DNA of 64,000 bases from an uncultured Phycisphaerae bacterium (GCA_937928595.1 CALGJV010000008.1:1-64000); one strand, 5' to 3'; shown: positions 48,308-57,906, counted from the stretch's first letter. The notes: a model not told the origin generated them from the letters alone. Numbers and translations: made by a program.

Positions 48308-48910
48308 TCAGATCTTCCGCTCCACGTTCGGCTCGGCCACGTCCCGGCTTTGCCCGCCGGTCAGCCCGTAATCCGTGATCGGCGGGTTCCGCCGCGGCTT
48401 GACCGTCTTGGTCTCCTCGTAGACCTGCAACAGCTTGGCCTTGTCGAAGATCATTTCCTGACGCGTCCGGCCGACCAGCTCGTAATGCGGCGTCAGCTCG
48501 ATCGCATCCACCGGGCACGCCTCCTCGCACATGCCGCAGTAGATGCACCGCAGCTCGTCGATGTCGAACCGCACGGGGTACTTTTCGCGGTCCGGCCACG
48601 GCGACTCGCCCGCCTCGATATGGATGCAGTGGGCCGGGCAGGCCGTGCTGCACATGAAGCAGGCCACGCACGCCACCCGCCCGTCCGGGTCCTTGTTCAG
48701 CCGGTGCACGCCCCGGTAGTTCGTCGTGCGCATCGCCCCCGTCTCTTCGCGCTTGACCTCCGGGTACTCGCAAACCACCTGCGCCCGCCGCTTCAGGCTG
48801 AACACGTGCCGCAGCGTCGTCCGCAGGCCGTCGAAGATCTGCGGCAGGTACAGCCGCTCGGCCGCGGTCAGCTCCGGCTCCTGGATCAGCAGCACGTCCT
48901 CGTCACGCAT
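48308..48910 (-). CDS. nuoI: NADH-quinone oxidoreductase subunit I
   Basis: A 200-residue ferredoxin-like subunit with two 4Fe-4S motifs, CVACFMCSTACP and CIYCGMCEEACP (clusters N6a and N6b), which pass electrons towards the quinone site. The ATG at 48910 has GAGGG seven bases upstream and is preferred to the GTG two codons earlier. It starts 30 bp after nuoH. The C-terminal tail (GGQSRDVAEPNVERKI) is unremarkable. Confidence 0.95.
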   Translation of the reverse strand: MRDEDVLLIQEPELTAAERLYLPQIFDGLRTTLRHVFSLKRRAQVVCEYPEVKREETGAMRTTNYRGVHRLNKDPDGRVACVACFMCSTACPAHCIHIEAGESPWPDREKYPVRFDIDELRCIYCGMCEEACPVDAIELTPHYELVGRTRQEMIFDKAKLLQVYEETKTVKPRRNPPITDYGLTGGQSRDVAEPNVERKI

Positions 48911-48940
48911 TCGCACACCCTCACCGGCTCGCGCCCGCCG

Positions 48941-50257
48941 TTACACCGCTCCGACCGACACGGCCGGCAGATCGGGCTGCCGGCCCGTCACCGGCCGCCG
49001 CGACCGCCCGACGTACACCAGCATACCCGCCAGCACCGCGACGTTCAGCGCCAGGCACGCCCACACGTTGCGCTCCAGCCCGAACGCGGTCAGCACGGCC
49101 GTCCCCGCCAGCAGCACCACGCCCGCCGGCAGCATGCCGAGCCACGCGATCCGCATGAGCTGGTCGAACCGGAAGCGCGGGATCGTCCAGCGGATCATCA
49201 TGAACAGCCCGATGAACAGCACGACCTTGCCCACGAACACCGCCAGCCGCAGGAGCATCGCCACCCACGACGTGTCGGCCGCGCCCGGCAGCCCCCAGAA
49301 GTGCCAGCCGCCGAAGAACAGCGCCACCATCAGCGCACTGCCCGTGATCATGTGGGCGTATTCGGCCAGGAAGAACATCGCGAACTTCATCGAGCTGTAC
49401 TCGGTGTGAAACCCGCCCACCAGCTCCTGCTCGGCTTCCGCCAGGTCGAACGGCGCGCGGTTCGTCTCCGCGAAGGAGCTCGTCAGCAGCAGCAGGAACG
49501 CCAGCGGATGCAGGAACACGTACCACAGCCCGCTGTCCGCCTGCTGCGCCACGATCTCCTCCGGCCGCAGCGACCCGGCCGTCATGAGGAGGCACAACAG
49601 CGCCAGGCCCATCGGCAGCTCGTAGCTGATCATCTGGGCCGTGGCCCGTATCCCGCCGTAGAACGAGTATTTGTTGTTGCTCGCGTAGCCCGCCAGCACC
49701 ACGCCGTACACGCCCAGCGACCCCACCGCCAGCAGGTACAGGAACCCGACGTCCAAGCTGGCCGCCTGCGTGCTCACCGCCGGCGCGTCCGCAGGCATCC
49801 ACGGCCAGCGCACCTCCCCGGCCCACGGAATGATCGCAAAACCGATCAACGCGGGCACGAGCGCCAGGCACGGCGCCAGCAGAAACAACGCCCGATCCAC
49901 GTTGGCCGGGATGATGTCCTCCTTGAACAGGAACTTCAGCCCGTCGGCGAGCGGTTGCAGCAGGCCCCAGAAACCCACGCGGTTCGGCCCACGCCGGTCC
50001 TGCGTGAAACCCGCGATCTTCCGCTCCGCGAGAATGCACAGCGCCGTCGCGTTCAGGATCATCACCAGCACGAACAGCATGAACAGCAGCGGGAACCAGA
50101 ACGCGTCCGCCAGCAGCCCCTGCACGAACCCGCCGTACCACGGCCACAGCAGCCACGCCAGCAGCACCACCGGCGCCGTGAGGGCCGCGGCCGCCGTGAC
50201 CAGCACGAGCGGATTCCGCAGCAGGCGTTCGATGCGGGCAACGGTCGGGTCCATCAT
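48941..50257 (-). CDS. nuoH: NADH-quinone oxidoreductase subunit H
   Basis: The protein has 438 residues; ERKIAGFTQDRRGPNRVGFWGLLQPLAD, ISYELPMGLALL and AETNRAPFDLAEAEQELVGG identify NuoH, which forms the quinone chamber with NuoB and NuoD. The charged loop EAEQELVGGFHTEYSSMKF is intact. Two adjacent ATG codons (50257, 50254) can start it. It follows nuoG by 49 bp. Confidence 0.95.
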   Translation of the reverse strand: MMDPTVARIERLLRNPLVLVTAAAALTAPVVLLAWLLWPWYGGFVQGLLADAFWFPLLFMLFVLVMILNATALCILAERKIAGFTQDRRGPNRVGFWGLLQPLADGLKFLFKEDIIPANVDRALFLLAPCLALVPALIGFAIIPWAGEVRWPWMPADAPAVSTQAASLDVGFLYLLAVGSLGVYGVVLAGYASNNKYSFYGGIRATAQMISYELPMGLALLCLLMTAGSLRPEEIVAQQADSGLWYVFLHPLAFLLLLTSSFAETNRAPFDLAEAEQELVGGFHTEYSSMKFAMFFLAEYAHMITGSALMVALFFGGWHFWGLPGAADTSWVAMLLRLAVFVGKVVLFIGLFMMIRWTIPRFRFDQLMRIAWLGMLPAGVVLLAGTAVLTAFGLERNVWACLALNVAVLAGMLVYVGRSRRPVTGRQPDLPAVSVGAV

Positions 50258-50306
50258 CGCGGCTGACTCGCTCTGTCCTGTTTCGCTCCAGCTCCAGCAG
50301 AATCCG

Positions 50307-51938
50307 TCAGTGCGCGTGCGGCGGCAAGTCCCGCGGCACGAAAACCGCCCCCAGCGCGGGCACCGCGGCCGCCGCTTCGGCGCGGACCGCCTCTGCCCGG
50401 AACAGGCCCGGCCGGCCGCCGAGCTCGTGCAGCACCTGCCCGTCGGCCTTCACGCCCTCCAGCGGCGGAATAGCCCGCTCGAACGCCTGCACCAGCCCGT
50501 CGCAGTTCATGAACGTCCCCTCCCGCTCGGCCCAGCTCGCCGCGGGCAACAGCAGCTCCGCCGTCGCCGCCGCGGCCGACGGGAACAGGTCGTGCAGGAT
50601 GCACCCGTCGATCCGCGCCAGGGCCGCGGCCACGGCGGGCGTCACCCAGCTCGCGTCGGGGTAGCCGCCGACCACATAGGCCGCGTCGAACGCCCCCTCG
50701 GCCGCCCGCCCGAGAAACTCGTTCCACGTCGCCTGCGGGCCGCCGACATGCGCCAGGATCGTCTCGATCCCCCGAAGGTTCGGGCACTTCTCGGCCTTGA
50801 TGACGAAGCCCTTGGGAAACGTCTGGTCCTGCCCCACCACGGGCACGAAGCCCGGTACGAGCGTCGCCGCCGGCGCCATGCCGCGCACCAGCGACGCCAG
50901 TAACCACGCTTCCTCGCAGCTCATCATCGGGCTGAGGACCGCCGCCACACCCGCCCCGCCGCCGCGTGCGGCCGCCTCACCCAGGATAACGCGCACGCGC
51001 GCCGGCACGGCCTCCCACGCCAGCGGAACGCGCCCCGCCAACGGCCGGGCCGGGTCTGCCGGGCCGCGCCCGCGGCCGCTGGGGGCCCGCAGCCGGTTTT
51101 CGGCATGAACGTACTTCCAGCCGAAGCGGGCCTCGTCGCTGATCCACCACTCGTTGACCTTCTCATTGAAGCGCGGCCGGATGCGGTGGATGCGCCCATC
51201 GTTGTGGTCGATCCAGATCGTCGCCCCGCGGCTGTCGGCCGGGCTCACGGACTTCGTGGACCGCAGCAGCCAGACGCGCTGCTTGAACAGGAAGTCCTTG
51301 TCGAGCAGCGCCCCGACCGGGCAGAGGTCGACGACGTTGCCCTGGAGCGGGTTGTCCAGCGGCCGCCCGGGGAAAACGTCGATTTCGCCGCGGTTGCCGC
51401 GGTTCACGACGGTCAGCTCGCCGGTGCCGCTGATCTCCTCCGTGAAGCGCACGCAGCGGGAGCAGAGCACGCAGCGGTCCTGGTACAGCAGCGTGTGCGG
51501 CCCGATGTCCTTCTTGGGGTTCTTCGTCTTCTCCTCGACCATCCGCGAGGCGGCCGGCCCGAACTGCTCCGTGTAGTCCTGGAGGTAGCATTCGCCGGCC
51601 TTGTCGCACACCGGGCAGTCCAGTGGGTGATTGAGCAGGTAGTACTCCATCACGTGCTTCTGGTTCTGCCGGACGGCGTCCGAGTTGAACCGCACCTCGA
51701 GCCCGTCCTTCACGGGCGTCTGGCAGGAGGGCACGAGCTTCGGCGCCCAGACCGGCTCCTGCGTCTTGGGGTGCGGCATCTTCATTTCCATCAGGCACAG
51801 GCGGCAGCTGGCGACGATCTTCAGGCCGGGGTGGTAGCAGTAGTGCGGGATGTCGAACCCCGCCTCGAGCGCGGCCTGCAACACCGGGATGCCCGGCCGG
51901 CACTCGATCTCGCGTCCGTCGATGATGATCTTCGGCAT
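50307..51938 (-). CDS. nuoG: NADH-quinone oxidoreductase subunit G (short form)
   Basis: This 543-residue subunit carries the N1b 2Fe-2S site (CYHPGLKIVASCRLC, then VPSC), the His-ligated N5 site (HPLDCPVCDKAGECYLQ) and the N4 site (CVLCSRCVRFTEE with CPVGAL later). It passes electrons from NuoF to NuoI. Many bacterial NuoG are 700-900 residues; here the molybdopterin-type region is shortened to about 270 residues, ending with ASWAEREGTFMNCDG and a short tail. There is no frameshift visible. It starts 10 bp after nuoF. Confidence 0.93.
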   Translation of the reverse strand: MPKIIIDGREIECRPGIPVLQAALEAGFDIPHYCYHPGLKIVASCRLCLMEMKMPHPKTQEPVWAPKLVPSCQTPVKDGLEVRFNSDAVRQNQKHVMEYYLLNHPLDCPVCDKAGECYLQDYTEQFGPAASRMVEEKTKNPKKDIGPHTLLYQDRCVLCSRCVRFTEEISGTGELTVVNRGNRGEIDVFPGRPLDNPLQGNVVDLCPVGALLDKDFLFKQRVWLLRSTKSVSPADSRGATIWIDHNDGRIHRIRPRFNEKVNEWWISDEARFGWKYVHAENRLRAPSGRGRGPADPARPLAGRVPLAWEAVPARVRVILGEAAARGGGAGVAAVLSPMMSCEEAWLLASLVRGMAPAATLVPGFVPVVGQDQTFPKGFVIKAEKCPNLRGIETILAHVGGPQATWNEFLGRAAEGAFDAAYVVGGYPDASWVTPAVAAALARIDGCILHDLFPSAAAATAELLLPAASWAEREGTFMNCDGLVQAFERAIPPLEGVKADGQVLHELGGRPGLFRAEAVRAEAAAAVPALGAVFVPRDLPPHAH

Positions 51939-51948
51939 CGCCCGTACC

Positions 51949-53409
51949 TTACGCCCGCAACTCGAGTTCCGGGTGGTTTTCCGGCTCGTAGAACGTCCCG
52001 CCGGGCATCACCTCCGCCCGGCCCTGGAGCACCGGCAGCGTATACGCCGCCGGATTCGTCCGCACGATCCGCCGCCGCGGCGCGTCCGGGTCCTGGGCCG
52101 CGATGTGCCGCTCGAACTCCCGCCGGAACTTCTGCACGAGCGTCCGCAGCGGCCACGCCGCCCCGTCCGGCAGACCGCAAATGCTCAGCCCCGGCATCAT
52201 CCCCATGTTCTTCGTCACTTCGACGATCAGATCGAGATCGACCGGGCGGCCGGCGCCCGCCCGGATGCGCTGCGCGATCTTGTACATCCAGGCCGTGCCC
52301 TCGCGGCACTGCGTGCACTGGCCGCAGGACTCCATCGCGTAGAACCGCGCGACGTTCACCAGCACGTCCCGGATGTCCGCGCTTTCCGGCACCACCACGG
52401 CCGCGGCGGTGCCCAGCCCGAGCAGGTCATAGTTCCGCGGGTCGTCGAAATCCAGCAGGCAGTCCAGCTCGTCGTAGTCCTGCGTGACGTCGATCGGGCT
52501 GCCCGCCGGCCGCTGCGGAAACACGTCGCCCCGCAGCACGCCCATCGACAGCCCCCCCGGAAACACGGCCTTGACCTTCTCGCCGTTCCGCATCCCGCCG
52601 CCGAAGTCCGGACTGTAGATCAGTTCGCGGCAGCTGATCCCCAGCGGCGCTTCGTAGCAGCCCGGCCGATTCACCGGGCCGCTGATGCAGAACATCTTGG
52701 GGCCCTTCGAGTTCGGCGTGCCCACCGAATGCCACCATTCCAGCCCGCGCGTCAGGATGTGCGGCAGGCACGCCAGCGTCTCGACGTTGTTGACCACCGT
52801 CGGCTGGTGGAACGCACCCTCGACCGCCGGGAACGGCGGCTTGATCCGCGGCCAGCCCCGCTTGCCCTCGAGGCTCTCGATCAGGCCCGTCTCCTCGCCG
52901 CACACGTACGCCCCCGCGCCGCGGTGCACGTAGCACTCCAGGTCGTACCCGCTGCCGAGGATGTTCTTCCCGAAGTACCCGGCCGCGTACGCCTCATCCA
53001 GCGCCCGCTGGAGGGTGTGGAACTGCTCGGTGAACTCGCCCCGCATGTAGATGTAGGCGACCGTCGTGCGCGTCGCGTAGCCCGCGATCAGGATGCCCTC
53101 CAGCAGCATGTGCGGATCGTGGTCGATCAGCACGCGGTTGCAGAACGTCGGCGGTTCCGACTCGTCCGCGTTGACGCACAGGTACGTGACCTGGCGATCC
53201 TTCGGCAGGAACGACCACTTCACGCCCGCCGGGAAGCCCGCCCCGCCCCGGCCACGGAGGTTGGCGCTCTTGACCAGCTCGACCAGCTCGTCGGGTTTCA
53301 TGCGCAGCGCGCGGGCCGCCCCCTCGTAGCCGCCCGACCGGCGGTACACTTCGAGCGACGTGCTCCCCGACACGCCGACGTTCCGCATCAATACGCGCTC
53401 AAAAGCCAT
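51949..53409 (-). CDS. nuoF: NADH-quinone oxidoreductase subunit F
   Basis: The 486-residue FMN- and NADH-binding subunit has GRGGAGFPAGVKWSF (NADH), NADESEPPTFCNR (FMN; usually NADEGEPGTFKDR), GAGAYVCGEETGLIESLEG and the 4Fe-4S ligands ESCGQCTQCREG. The start ATG at 53409 lacks a good Shine-Dalgarno site. Upstream the expected nuoE is 814 bp away, the space being filled by a REP-associated transposase, so this gene starts the second half of the operon. Confidence 0.95.
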   Translation of the reverse strand: MAFERVLMRNVGVSGSTSLEVYRRSGGYEGAARALRMKPDELVELVKSANLRGRGGAGFPAGVKWSFLPKDRQVTYLCVNADESEPPTFCNRVLIDHDPHMLLEGILIAGYATRTTVAYIYMRGEFTEQFHTLQRALDEAYAAGYFGKNILGSGYDLECYVHRGAGAYVCGEETGLIESLEGKRGWPRIKPPFPAVEGAFHQPTVVNNVETLACLPHILTRGLEWWHSVGTPNSKGPKMFCISGPVNRPGCYEAPLGISCRELIYSPDFGGGMRNGEKVKAVFPGGLSMGVLRGDVFPQRPAGSPIDVTQDYDELDCLLDFDDPRNYDLLGLGTAAAVVVPESADIRDVLVNVARFYAMESCGQCTQCREGTAWMYKIAQRIRAGAGRPVDLDLIVEVTKNMGMMPGLSICGLPDGAAWPLRTLVQKFRREFERHIAAQDPDAPRRRIVRTNPAAYTLPVLQGRAEVMPGGTFYEPENHPELELRA

Positions 53410-53478
53410 GCGTGTGCCATCCGTATTGCCGGATTCTCAAGGCCGGCCACGAAACACGATCACCGACAACTGTCGCTG

Positions 53479-53555
53479 CGCCTGTCGCGTCGGACCTCCG
53501 CCCGACACCGGAAACCGCCGGCGCGCCTGTCGCGTCGGACCTCCGCGTCCGACGC
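53479..53555 (-). repeat. Two REP-like hairpins left of the RAYT gene
   Basis: The unit GCGCCTGTCGCGTCGGACCT is present at 53479 and 53523 as a direct repeat. The second copy folds perfectly as GCGTCGGAC (53532-53540), loop CTCCGC, GTCCGACGC (53547-53555). The first is degenerate on its right arm (GTCGG/CCGAC only). Confidence 0.75.
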
Positions 53556-53588
53556 TGCCGGGCCCGCGGCCCGGCGTTCGCCAGATTG

Positions 53589-54107
53589 TCATACATCCAC
53601 GAAAACCTTCGTATACGGCCAATCCTGCCACCGCTGGATCAGCCCGCGCCGCACGGGGTTGTTGGCCACGTACGCGACGAGCTCCCGCAAATCCTCGCGC
53701 GGCCGCTTCACACGGTCGCGCGCCGAATGCCGCCACAGTCGAGCCGGCCCGACCAGCCGCTGATACCGGTTCGTCGTGTAGCTCTTGAGCCGCCGCAGAA
53801 ACACCGCGAGAGCCGTCTCCGAGCACGCCGGTGACACCACCACGTGCACGTGGTCCGGCATGAGGCAATAGCCGGCGAGCTCGTAGTCCAGTTGCCGCGC
53901 GCAAGTTTCCACGGCGTCGCATACCATCCGGGCCACCGTCGGATCCCGAAACGGCGCTGCGCGCTGCGCGCACAGCGTCACGTGAATCGGCCGATCACCG
54001 GCGTACACGTCGTCCGCGAGCCGCACGGCCCGCCCGCGCCCAAACGTCGCCGGGCGCGATTGTCCGGCTCGCACCGCGGCTCGCCGTATCGCTCCGTCCC
54101 GGTCCAT
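53589..54107 (-). CDS. REP-associated tyrosine transposase (RAYT, Y1_Tnp)
   Basis: The 172-residue protein is a single-domain HUH/Y1 endonuclease. LAGYCLMPDHVHVVV contains the HUH pair; AYVANNPVRRGL has the conserved Tyr and WQDWPYTK is the usual RAYT ending. RAYTs cut and join single-stranded DNA at REP palindromes. It lies between nuoE and nuoF in their orientation, flanked by REP-like hairpins in opposite orientation on the two sides. ATG 54107 was chosen because upstream codons lie in the right-hand hairpin. It looks intact. Confidence 0.85.
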   Translation of the reverse strand: MDRDGAIRRAAVRAGQSRPATFGRGRAVRLADDVYAGDRPIHVTLCAQRAAPFRDPTVARMVCDAVETCARQLDYELAGYCLMPDHVHVVVSPACSETALAVFLRRLKSYTTNRYQRLVGPARLWRHSARDRVKRPREDLRELVAYVANNPVRRGLIQRWQDWPYTKVFVDV

Positions 54108-54156
54108 CCGCTCGCTCCGCCGCCACAAGTACCGGACTGGGCCCAAGGGCCCGGTC

Positions 54157-54180
54157 GCGTCGGACACGGAGGTCCGACGC
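54157..54180 (+). repeat. REP-like hairpin right of the RAYT gene
   Basis: GCGTCGGAC (54157-54165), loop ACGGAG, GTCCGACGC (54172-54180): same 9-bp stem as the left hairpin, but the loop shows the inverse orientation. Confidence 0.75.
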
Positions 54181-54223
54181 TACAGCCTCGCCGTCCGGCA
54201 CTCCGCCGTCGGCAGTGTCCTCG

Positions 54224-54808
54224 TCAGTCGCGCGGCCGCACCGCGCGCGGCGCGTCGTACAAGTCGCTCCGCGCCATGGGCACCCGATCGCACTCCGGAT
54301 CCGCCAGAATGCGATCCAGGTCCTCGACCCGCACGTTGCGGTGCATCCGCTCGTTGATGAGCATGCACGGGGCGTGGTCGCACGCCGCCAGGCATTCCTC
54401 CGTCATCAGCGACCACTCCCCGTCCGGCGTGGTGCCGTGGTCGCGGATGCCGAGCTTTCGCTCGAGCGCCTCCAGTACCGCCTTGCCGCCCATCAGCTCG
54501 CACGTCAGCGACCGGCACAGCACGATCGTCCGCCGTCCCTTCGGGTGCGTCCAGAAGTGCGTGTAAAACGTCACCACATCCAGCACCGCCGCGGGCGTCA
54601 GCTCCAGCTCGGCCGCGATCTGCTCCATCGCCCGCAGCGATACGTACCCCAGCTCGTCCTGCGCAATGTGCAGCGCCGGCAGCAGCACCGCGCGCTTCGT
54701 CGGGTACCGCGGAAAGAACGTGCGGATCTTTTCCAGCGCCGCCGCGCTCAGCGCCGGCCCGCGCTGCTCCTCCGTCACCGTCTTGCGATCGATCGTTCGC
54801 CAGGCCAC
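54224..54808 (-). CDS. nuoE: NADH-quinone oxidoreductase subunit E
   Basis: A 194-residue thioredoxin-like 2Fe-2S subunit. The helical N-terminal region (RYPTKRAVLLPALHIAQDEL) is followed by the cluster ligands in LCRSLTCELMGG and ECLAACDHAPC. It sits beside NuoF at the NADH-oxidising tip. The start is GTG at 54808 with GGAGG eight bases upstream. The gap to nuoD is 28 bp; downstream the RAYT insertion separates it from nuoF. Confidence 0.94.
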   Translation of the reverse strand: MAWRTIDRKTVTEEQRGPALSAAALEKIRTFFPRYPTKRAVLLPALHIAQDELGYVSLRAMEQIAAELELTPAAVLDVVTFYTHFWTHPKGRRTIVLCRSLTCELMGGKAVLEALERKLGIRDHGTTPDGEWSLMTEECLAACDHAPCMLINERMHRNVRVEDLDRILADPECDRVPMARSDLYDAPRAVRPRD

Positions 54809-54836
54809 ATCCGCCTCCGCCGCCGCGGCGGCCGCC

Positions 54837-56096
54837 TTACCGGTCCAGCTCCGCCGCGATGATGTTCAGACTGTTCAGCACCGCCGGCACGTCGCTGATC
54901 TGGTGCCCGCGCAGAAGCTGCGGGAACACCTGGTAGTTGATGAAACTCGGCGGCCGGCACCGCGCCCGGTACGGCGTCCTGCCGCCGTCGCTGGCGACGT
55001 AGAAGCCCTGCTCGCCGTTGGCCGTCTCGGTCGCCGCGTACGCCTCGCCGATCGGCGGCCGGTGCCCGCGGTTCGTCATGACCTTCTCGAAGTGGTGGAT
55101 CAGCCCCTCGATCGAGAAGTAGATCTCCTTCTTGTTGGGCAGCGTCACGTTCGCCTCGGGGGCCGCGTTGATCGGGCCCTCGGGGAGCATCCGCACGGCC
55201 TGCTCGATGATCGCGCAGGACTGCCGGATCTCCTCGAGCCGCACCAGGAAACGCGCGTACACGTCGCCGCCGGTCGCGATCGGCACCTTGAACTGCACCG
55301 CCGGAGCGCCGCGGCCGTCCCAGTTGTCCGCGTAGCACAGGTACGGCTCGTCCTTCCGCAGGTCGCGCCGCACGCCGCTGGCCCGCGCCACGGGGCCCGT
55401 GAGCGACCAGTTGATCGCGTCTTCACGACTGATCACCCCGATTCCCTTCGTCCGCTCGATGAAGATCCGGTTGCGCAGCAGCAACGTCTCCACGTCGCGC
55501 AGCGCCGGCGGCACCCGGTTCCGCACGAAGTCGAGCACCCGCTCGGTCCAGCCCGGCGGCACGTCCTGTGCCAGGCCGCCGACCCGCGTGAAGCTCGGAT
55601 GAAACCGCGAGCCGCTGATCTGCTCGATCAGGTCGTAAATCAGTTCGCGCTCGTTGAACCCATACAGGAACGCGGTGAAGCCGCCCAAATCGAGCCCCGA
55701 GCACCCCACGTTCAACAAGTGGTCCTGGATCCGGCCCAGTTCCGCCAGGATCGTGCGGATGACCTTGCAGCGCGGCGTCAGCTCGATGCCGAACAACTTC
55801 TCGACCGCCGCGTGCCACGACAGATCGTTGTTGATCGGCGAAACATAATTCATCCGTTCGACGACCACCACATACTGGTTGTAGTCGAGGTGCTCGCCCA
55901 GCTTCTCGAAGCCGCTGTGCAGGAACCCGATATCCGGCGTGACGTCCACAATCCGCTCGCCGTCCAGCTCCAGCACCAGCCGCAGCGTCGTGTGCGTCGC
56001 CGGGTGCTGCGGGCCGAAATTGAGCGTCCAGCGGTCGTCGTAGCCCTCCTCCCGCTCGAGCGTCGTCGGCTTCATCAGGTCGTACGAAACAGGCAT
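54837..56096 (-). CDS. nuoD: NADH-quinone oxidoreductase subunit D
   Basis: A 419-residue 49-kDa-type subunit. NFGPQHPATHTTLRLVLELDG, IGFLHSGFEKLGEHLDYNQYV and ISREDAINWSLTGPVARASG are typical, and the C-terminus ends ELDR, as in most NuoD. The His of FGPQHPATH takes part in quinone binding. Start ATG at 56096. A second ATG seven codons on is possible. The gap to nuoC is 36 bp. Confidence 0.95.
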   Translation of the reverse strand: MPVSYDLMKPTTLEREEGYDDRWTLNFGPQHPATHTTLRLVLELDGERIVDVTPDIGFLHSGFEKLGEHLDYNQYVVVVERMNYVSPINNDLSWHAAVEKLFGIELTPRCKVIRTILAELGRIQDHLLNVGCSGLDLGGFTAFLYGFNERELIYDLIEQISGSRFHPSFTRVGGLAQDVPPGWTERVLDFVRNRVPPALRDVETLLLRNRIFIERTKGIGVISREDAINWSLTGPVARASGVRRDLRKDEPYLCYADNWDGRGAPAVQFKVPIATGGDVYARFLVRLEEIRQSCAIIEQAVRMLPEGPINAAPEANVTLPNKKEIYFSIEGLIHHFEKVMTNRGHRPPIGEAYAATETANGEQGFYVASDGGRTPYRARCRPPSFINYQVFPQLLRGHQISDVPAVLNSLNIIAAELDR

Positions 56097-56132
56097 CGCT
56101 GCGCCTCGGCCAAACGTCCCCGGACCAACCGC

Positions 56133-56666
56133 TCACGCGCTGTCGCGCGTCACCACCTCGAAGTCCTCGCGCTCCCCGCGGCCCGTCAGCGGGTAGTCCT
56201 TCCGCAGCGGGTACGCCGTGAAGTTCTGCGGCATCAGAATCCGCCGCAGGTCCGGATGACCCGTGAAGCGGATCCCGAACATGTCGTACACCTCGCGCTC
56301 CGGCCACTCGGCCCCGCGCCACAGCCCCGTCACCGACGGGACCGTCGGGTCCGGATCGTTCACGAAAACCTTCAGCCACAGCCGGTGGTTGTGCGTCAGA
56401 CTCAGGAGCGCGTAGATCACGCCGAAACGGTCCGCCGCGCCCGGAAAATTCAGATAGTCGATGCAGGTCAGATCGCAAAGCTGCTCGAACCGCGTCCGCG
56501 GATCGTCCCGCAGAAAGCGGCACACCTCCACCAGCCGCTGCGCCGGCACGCGCACCCAGAGCTGATCCGACGCCCGCCCGTCCGCGTACGTCACGAGCGG
56601 CCGCGGTTCCAGATTCAGCTCCGGGAAGCGCTCTTGGAGCGCTCGGATTGCGTCACTCGTGGCCAT
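56133..56666 (-). CDS. nuoC: NADH-quinone oxidoreductase subunit C
   Basis: The 177-residue protein has the 30-kDa signature [25 protein letters not shown] (shown in parts: [23 protein letters not shown]) and ends with [16 protein letters not shown]. It belongs to the peripheral arm. The ATG at 56666 overlaps the nuoB end by 14 bp; the open frame upstream is the nuoB region in another frame. It is not fused to nuoD, unlike in E. coli. Confidence 0.94.
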   Translation of the reverse strand: MATSDAIRALQERFPELNLEPRPLVTYADGRASDQLWVRVPAQRLVEVCRFLRDDPRTRFEQLCDLTCIDYLNFPGAADRFGVIYALLSLTHNHRLWLKVFVNDPDPTVPSVTGLWRGAEWPEREVYDMFGIRFTGHPDLRRILMPQNFTAYPLRKDYPLTGRGEREDFEVVTRDSA

Positions 56667-57300
56667 GCCTGCCGCCGTCTCCGCCGCCCGACCCGGCTCC
56701 GCCCAGTCCGAACCCCGCCCCCAGCTCGACCGCCTGCCGCGGCGGCTGCGCCACCAGCCCCAGCCCGCGACCACGCGCCCGCGCGCCCTTCACCCCGTGT
56801 TCGGTCACGATCTGCTGGATCAGCATGATGCCCTCAAGCAGCGTCTCCGGCCGCGGCGGACAGCCCGGCACATACACATCCACCGGAAGGAACTGGTCGA
56901 TTCCCTGGACGACCGCATAGGTATCGAACACGCCGCCGGTGGAAGCGCACGCGCCCATCGAGACGACCCACTTGGGCTCCGTCATCTGGAGATAGATCTT
57001 CTGGAGCACCGGCATCATCTTCATCACGACGCGCCCGGCGCACAGCAGCAGGTCGCACTGCCGCGGCGTGAACCGCATCGCTTCCGCCCCGAAACGGGCG
57101 ATGTCGTAGCGGCTCGCGCCGGTCGCCATGAGCTCGATGCCGCAGCACGCCGTCGCGAACGGCATCGGCCACAAGCTGTTGCGGCGCACCCAGTTGAGCC
57201 CGTGCTTCTTGACCGCGTCGACCACGTAGTCCAGCCGCGTCAGGGCGACCTCGCCGCCCGGCTGGCCGCTGCCGATCTCGATTCTGTGTCTCAGGTCCAT
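56653..57300 (-). CDS. nuoB: NADH-quinone oxidoreductase subunit B
   Basis: The 215-residue subunit carries the N2 cluster ligands [17 protein letters not shown] and VPGCPPRPE, the last iron-sulfur centre before quinone. The core ends near [10 protein letters not shown]; about 45 further residues are Gly/Arg-rich and end in GGRHGHE, longer than usual. The ATG at 57300 overlaps the nuoA stop by 10 bp and the end overlaps the nuoC start. Confidence 0.95.
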   Translation of the reverse strand: MDLRHRIEIGSGQPGGEVALTRLDYVVDAVKKHGLNWVRRNSLWPMPFATACCGIELMATGASRYDIARFGAEAMRFTPRQCDLLLCAGRVVMKMMPVLQKIYLQMTEPKWVVSMGACASTGGVFDTYAVVQGIDQFLPVDVYVPGCPPRPETLLEGIMLIQQIVTEHGVKGARARGRGLGLVAQPPRQAVELGAGFGLGGAGSGGGDGGRHGHE

Positions 57301-57740
57301 CGGAACACCCCGCGCCGCCACTCATAAACGAGCCCGAGCAGCAGCAGCACTAGAAACGCCCCGCCCGCACCCAGCAGGTACAAGGGCCCATAGCCGGCGT
57401 CCGCCAGCCCCTGCGCCCACGCCGCGTGGGCCGCGTCCGCCCCGCCCGCCGCCCGCGGGAACAGCAACGCCCACGGGTACAGAAAGACCAACTCGACGTC
57501 GCACAACAGGAACAGGACGGCCACCAAGTAGAACCGCACGTTGAACCGCCGGCGCGTGTCGCCGATCGGCTCCATGCCCGACTCATACGTGCCTTCCTTC
57601 ACCGGACCGCGGTGGCGTGGACCCAGCAGGTGGGTCAGCACGAGGATCGCCGCGGCGATGCCGATCGACACCGCGAGCAGGACGGCGACGTTGGTGAACT
57701 CCGTCGCCGCGAACGTCAAATGGGACCAATCGCGTTCCAT
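57291..57740 (-). CDS. nuoA: NADH-quinone oxidoreductase subunit A
   Basis: The protein has 149 residues and three helices. The loop [21 protein letters not shown] and the acidic [12 protein letters not shown] are family signatures; the usual Cys of YECG is Ser here. It is part of the quinone-site membrane region. ATG at 57740 was taken because the upstream open frame lacks similarity. It is the first gene of the operon. Confidence 0.93.
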   Translation of the reverse strand: MERDWSHLTFAATEFTNVAVLLAVSIGIAAAILVLTHLLGPRHRGPVKEGTYESGMEPIGDTRRRFNVRFYLVAVLFLLCDVELVFLYPWALLFPRAAGGADAAHAAWAQGLADAGYGPLYLLGAGGAFLVLLLLGLVYEWRRGVFRWT

Positions 57741-57798
57741 TTTTCGACCTGAGTCTAGGCGGCCGCCCGAGCCTCCGCAACCGCGCGCCGCGGCGAGG

Positions 57799-57804
57799 AT
57801 GATA
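57799..57804 (-). promoter_or_regulatory. Candidate -10 element of the nuo operon (TATCAT)
   Basis: TATCAT on the minus strand lies 59 bp upstream of the nuoA ATG. No convincing -35 is seen. It is offered because the hexamer recurs at other starts. Confidence 0.35.
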
Positions 57805-57906
57805 CCGTCCGCCGGGCCGAACGCCATGCGTCCGCGCAAGCTGTGCAGTCCTCACAACTCCATCCCCGGACACTGCGGCCCGCCGGCCGATCTTTTCTAG
57901 AATACC

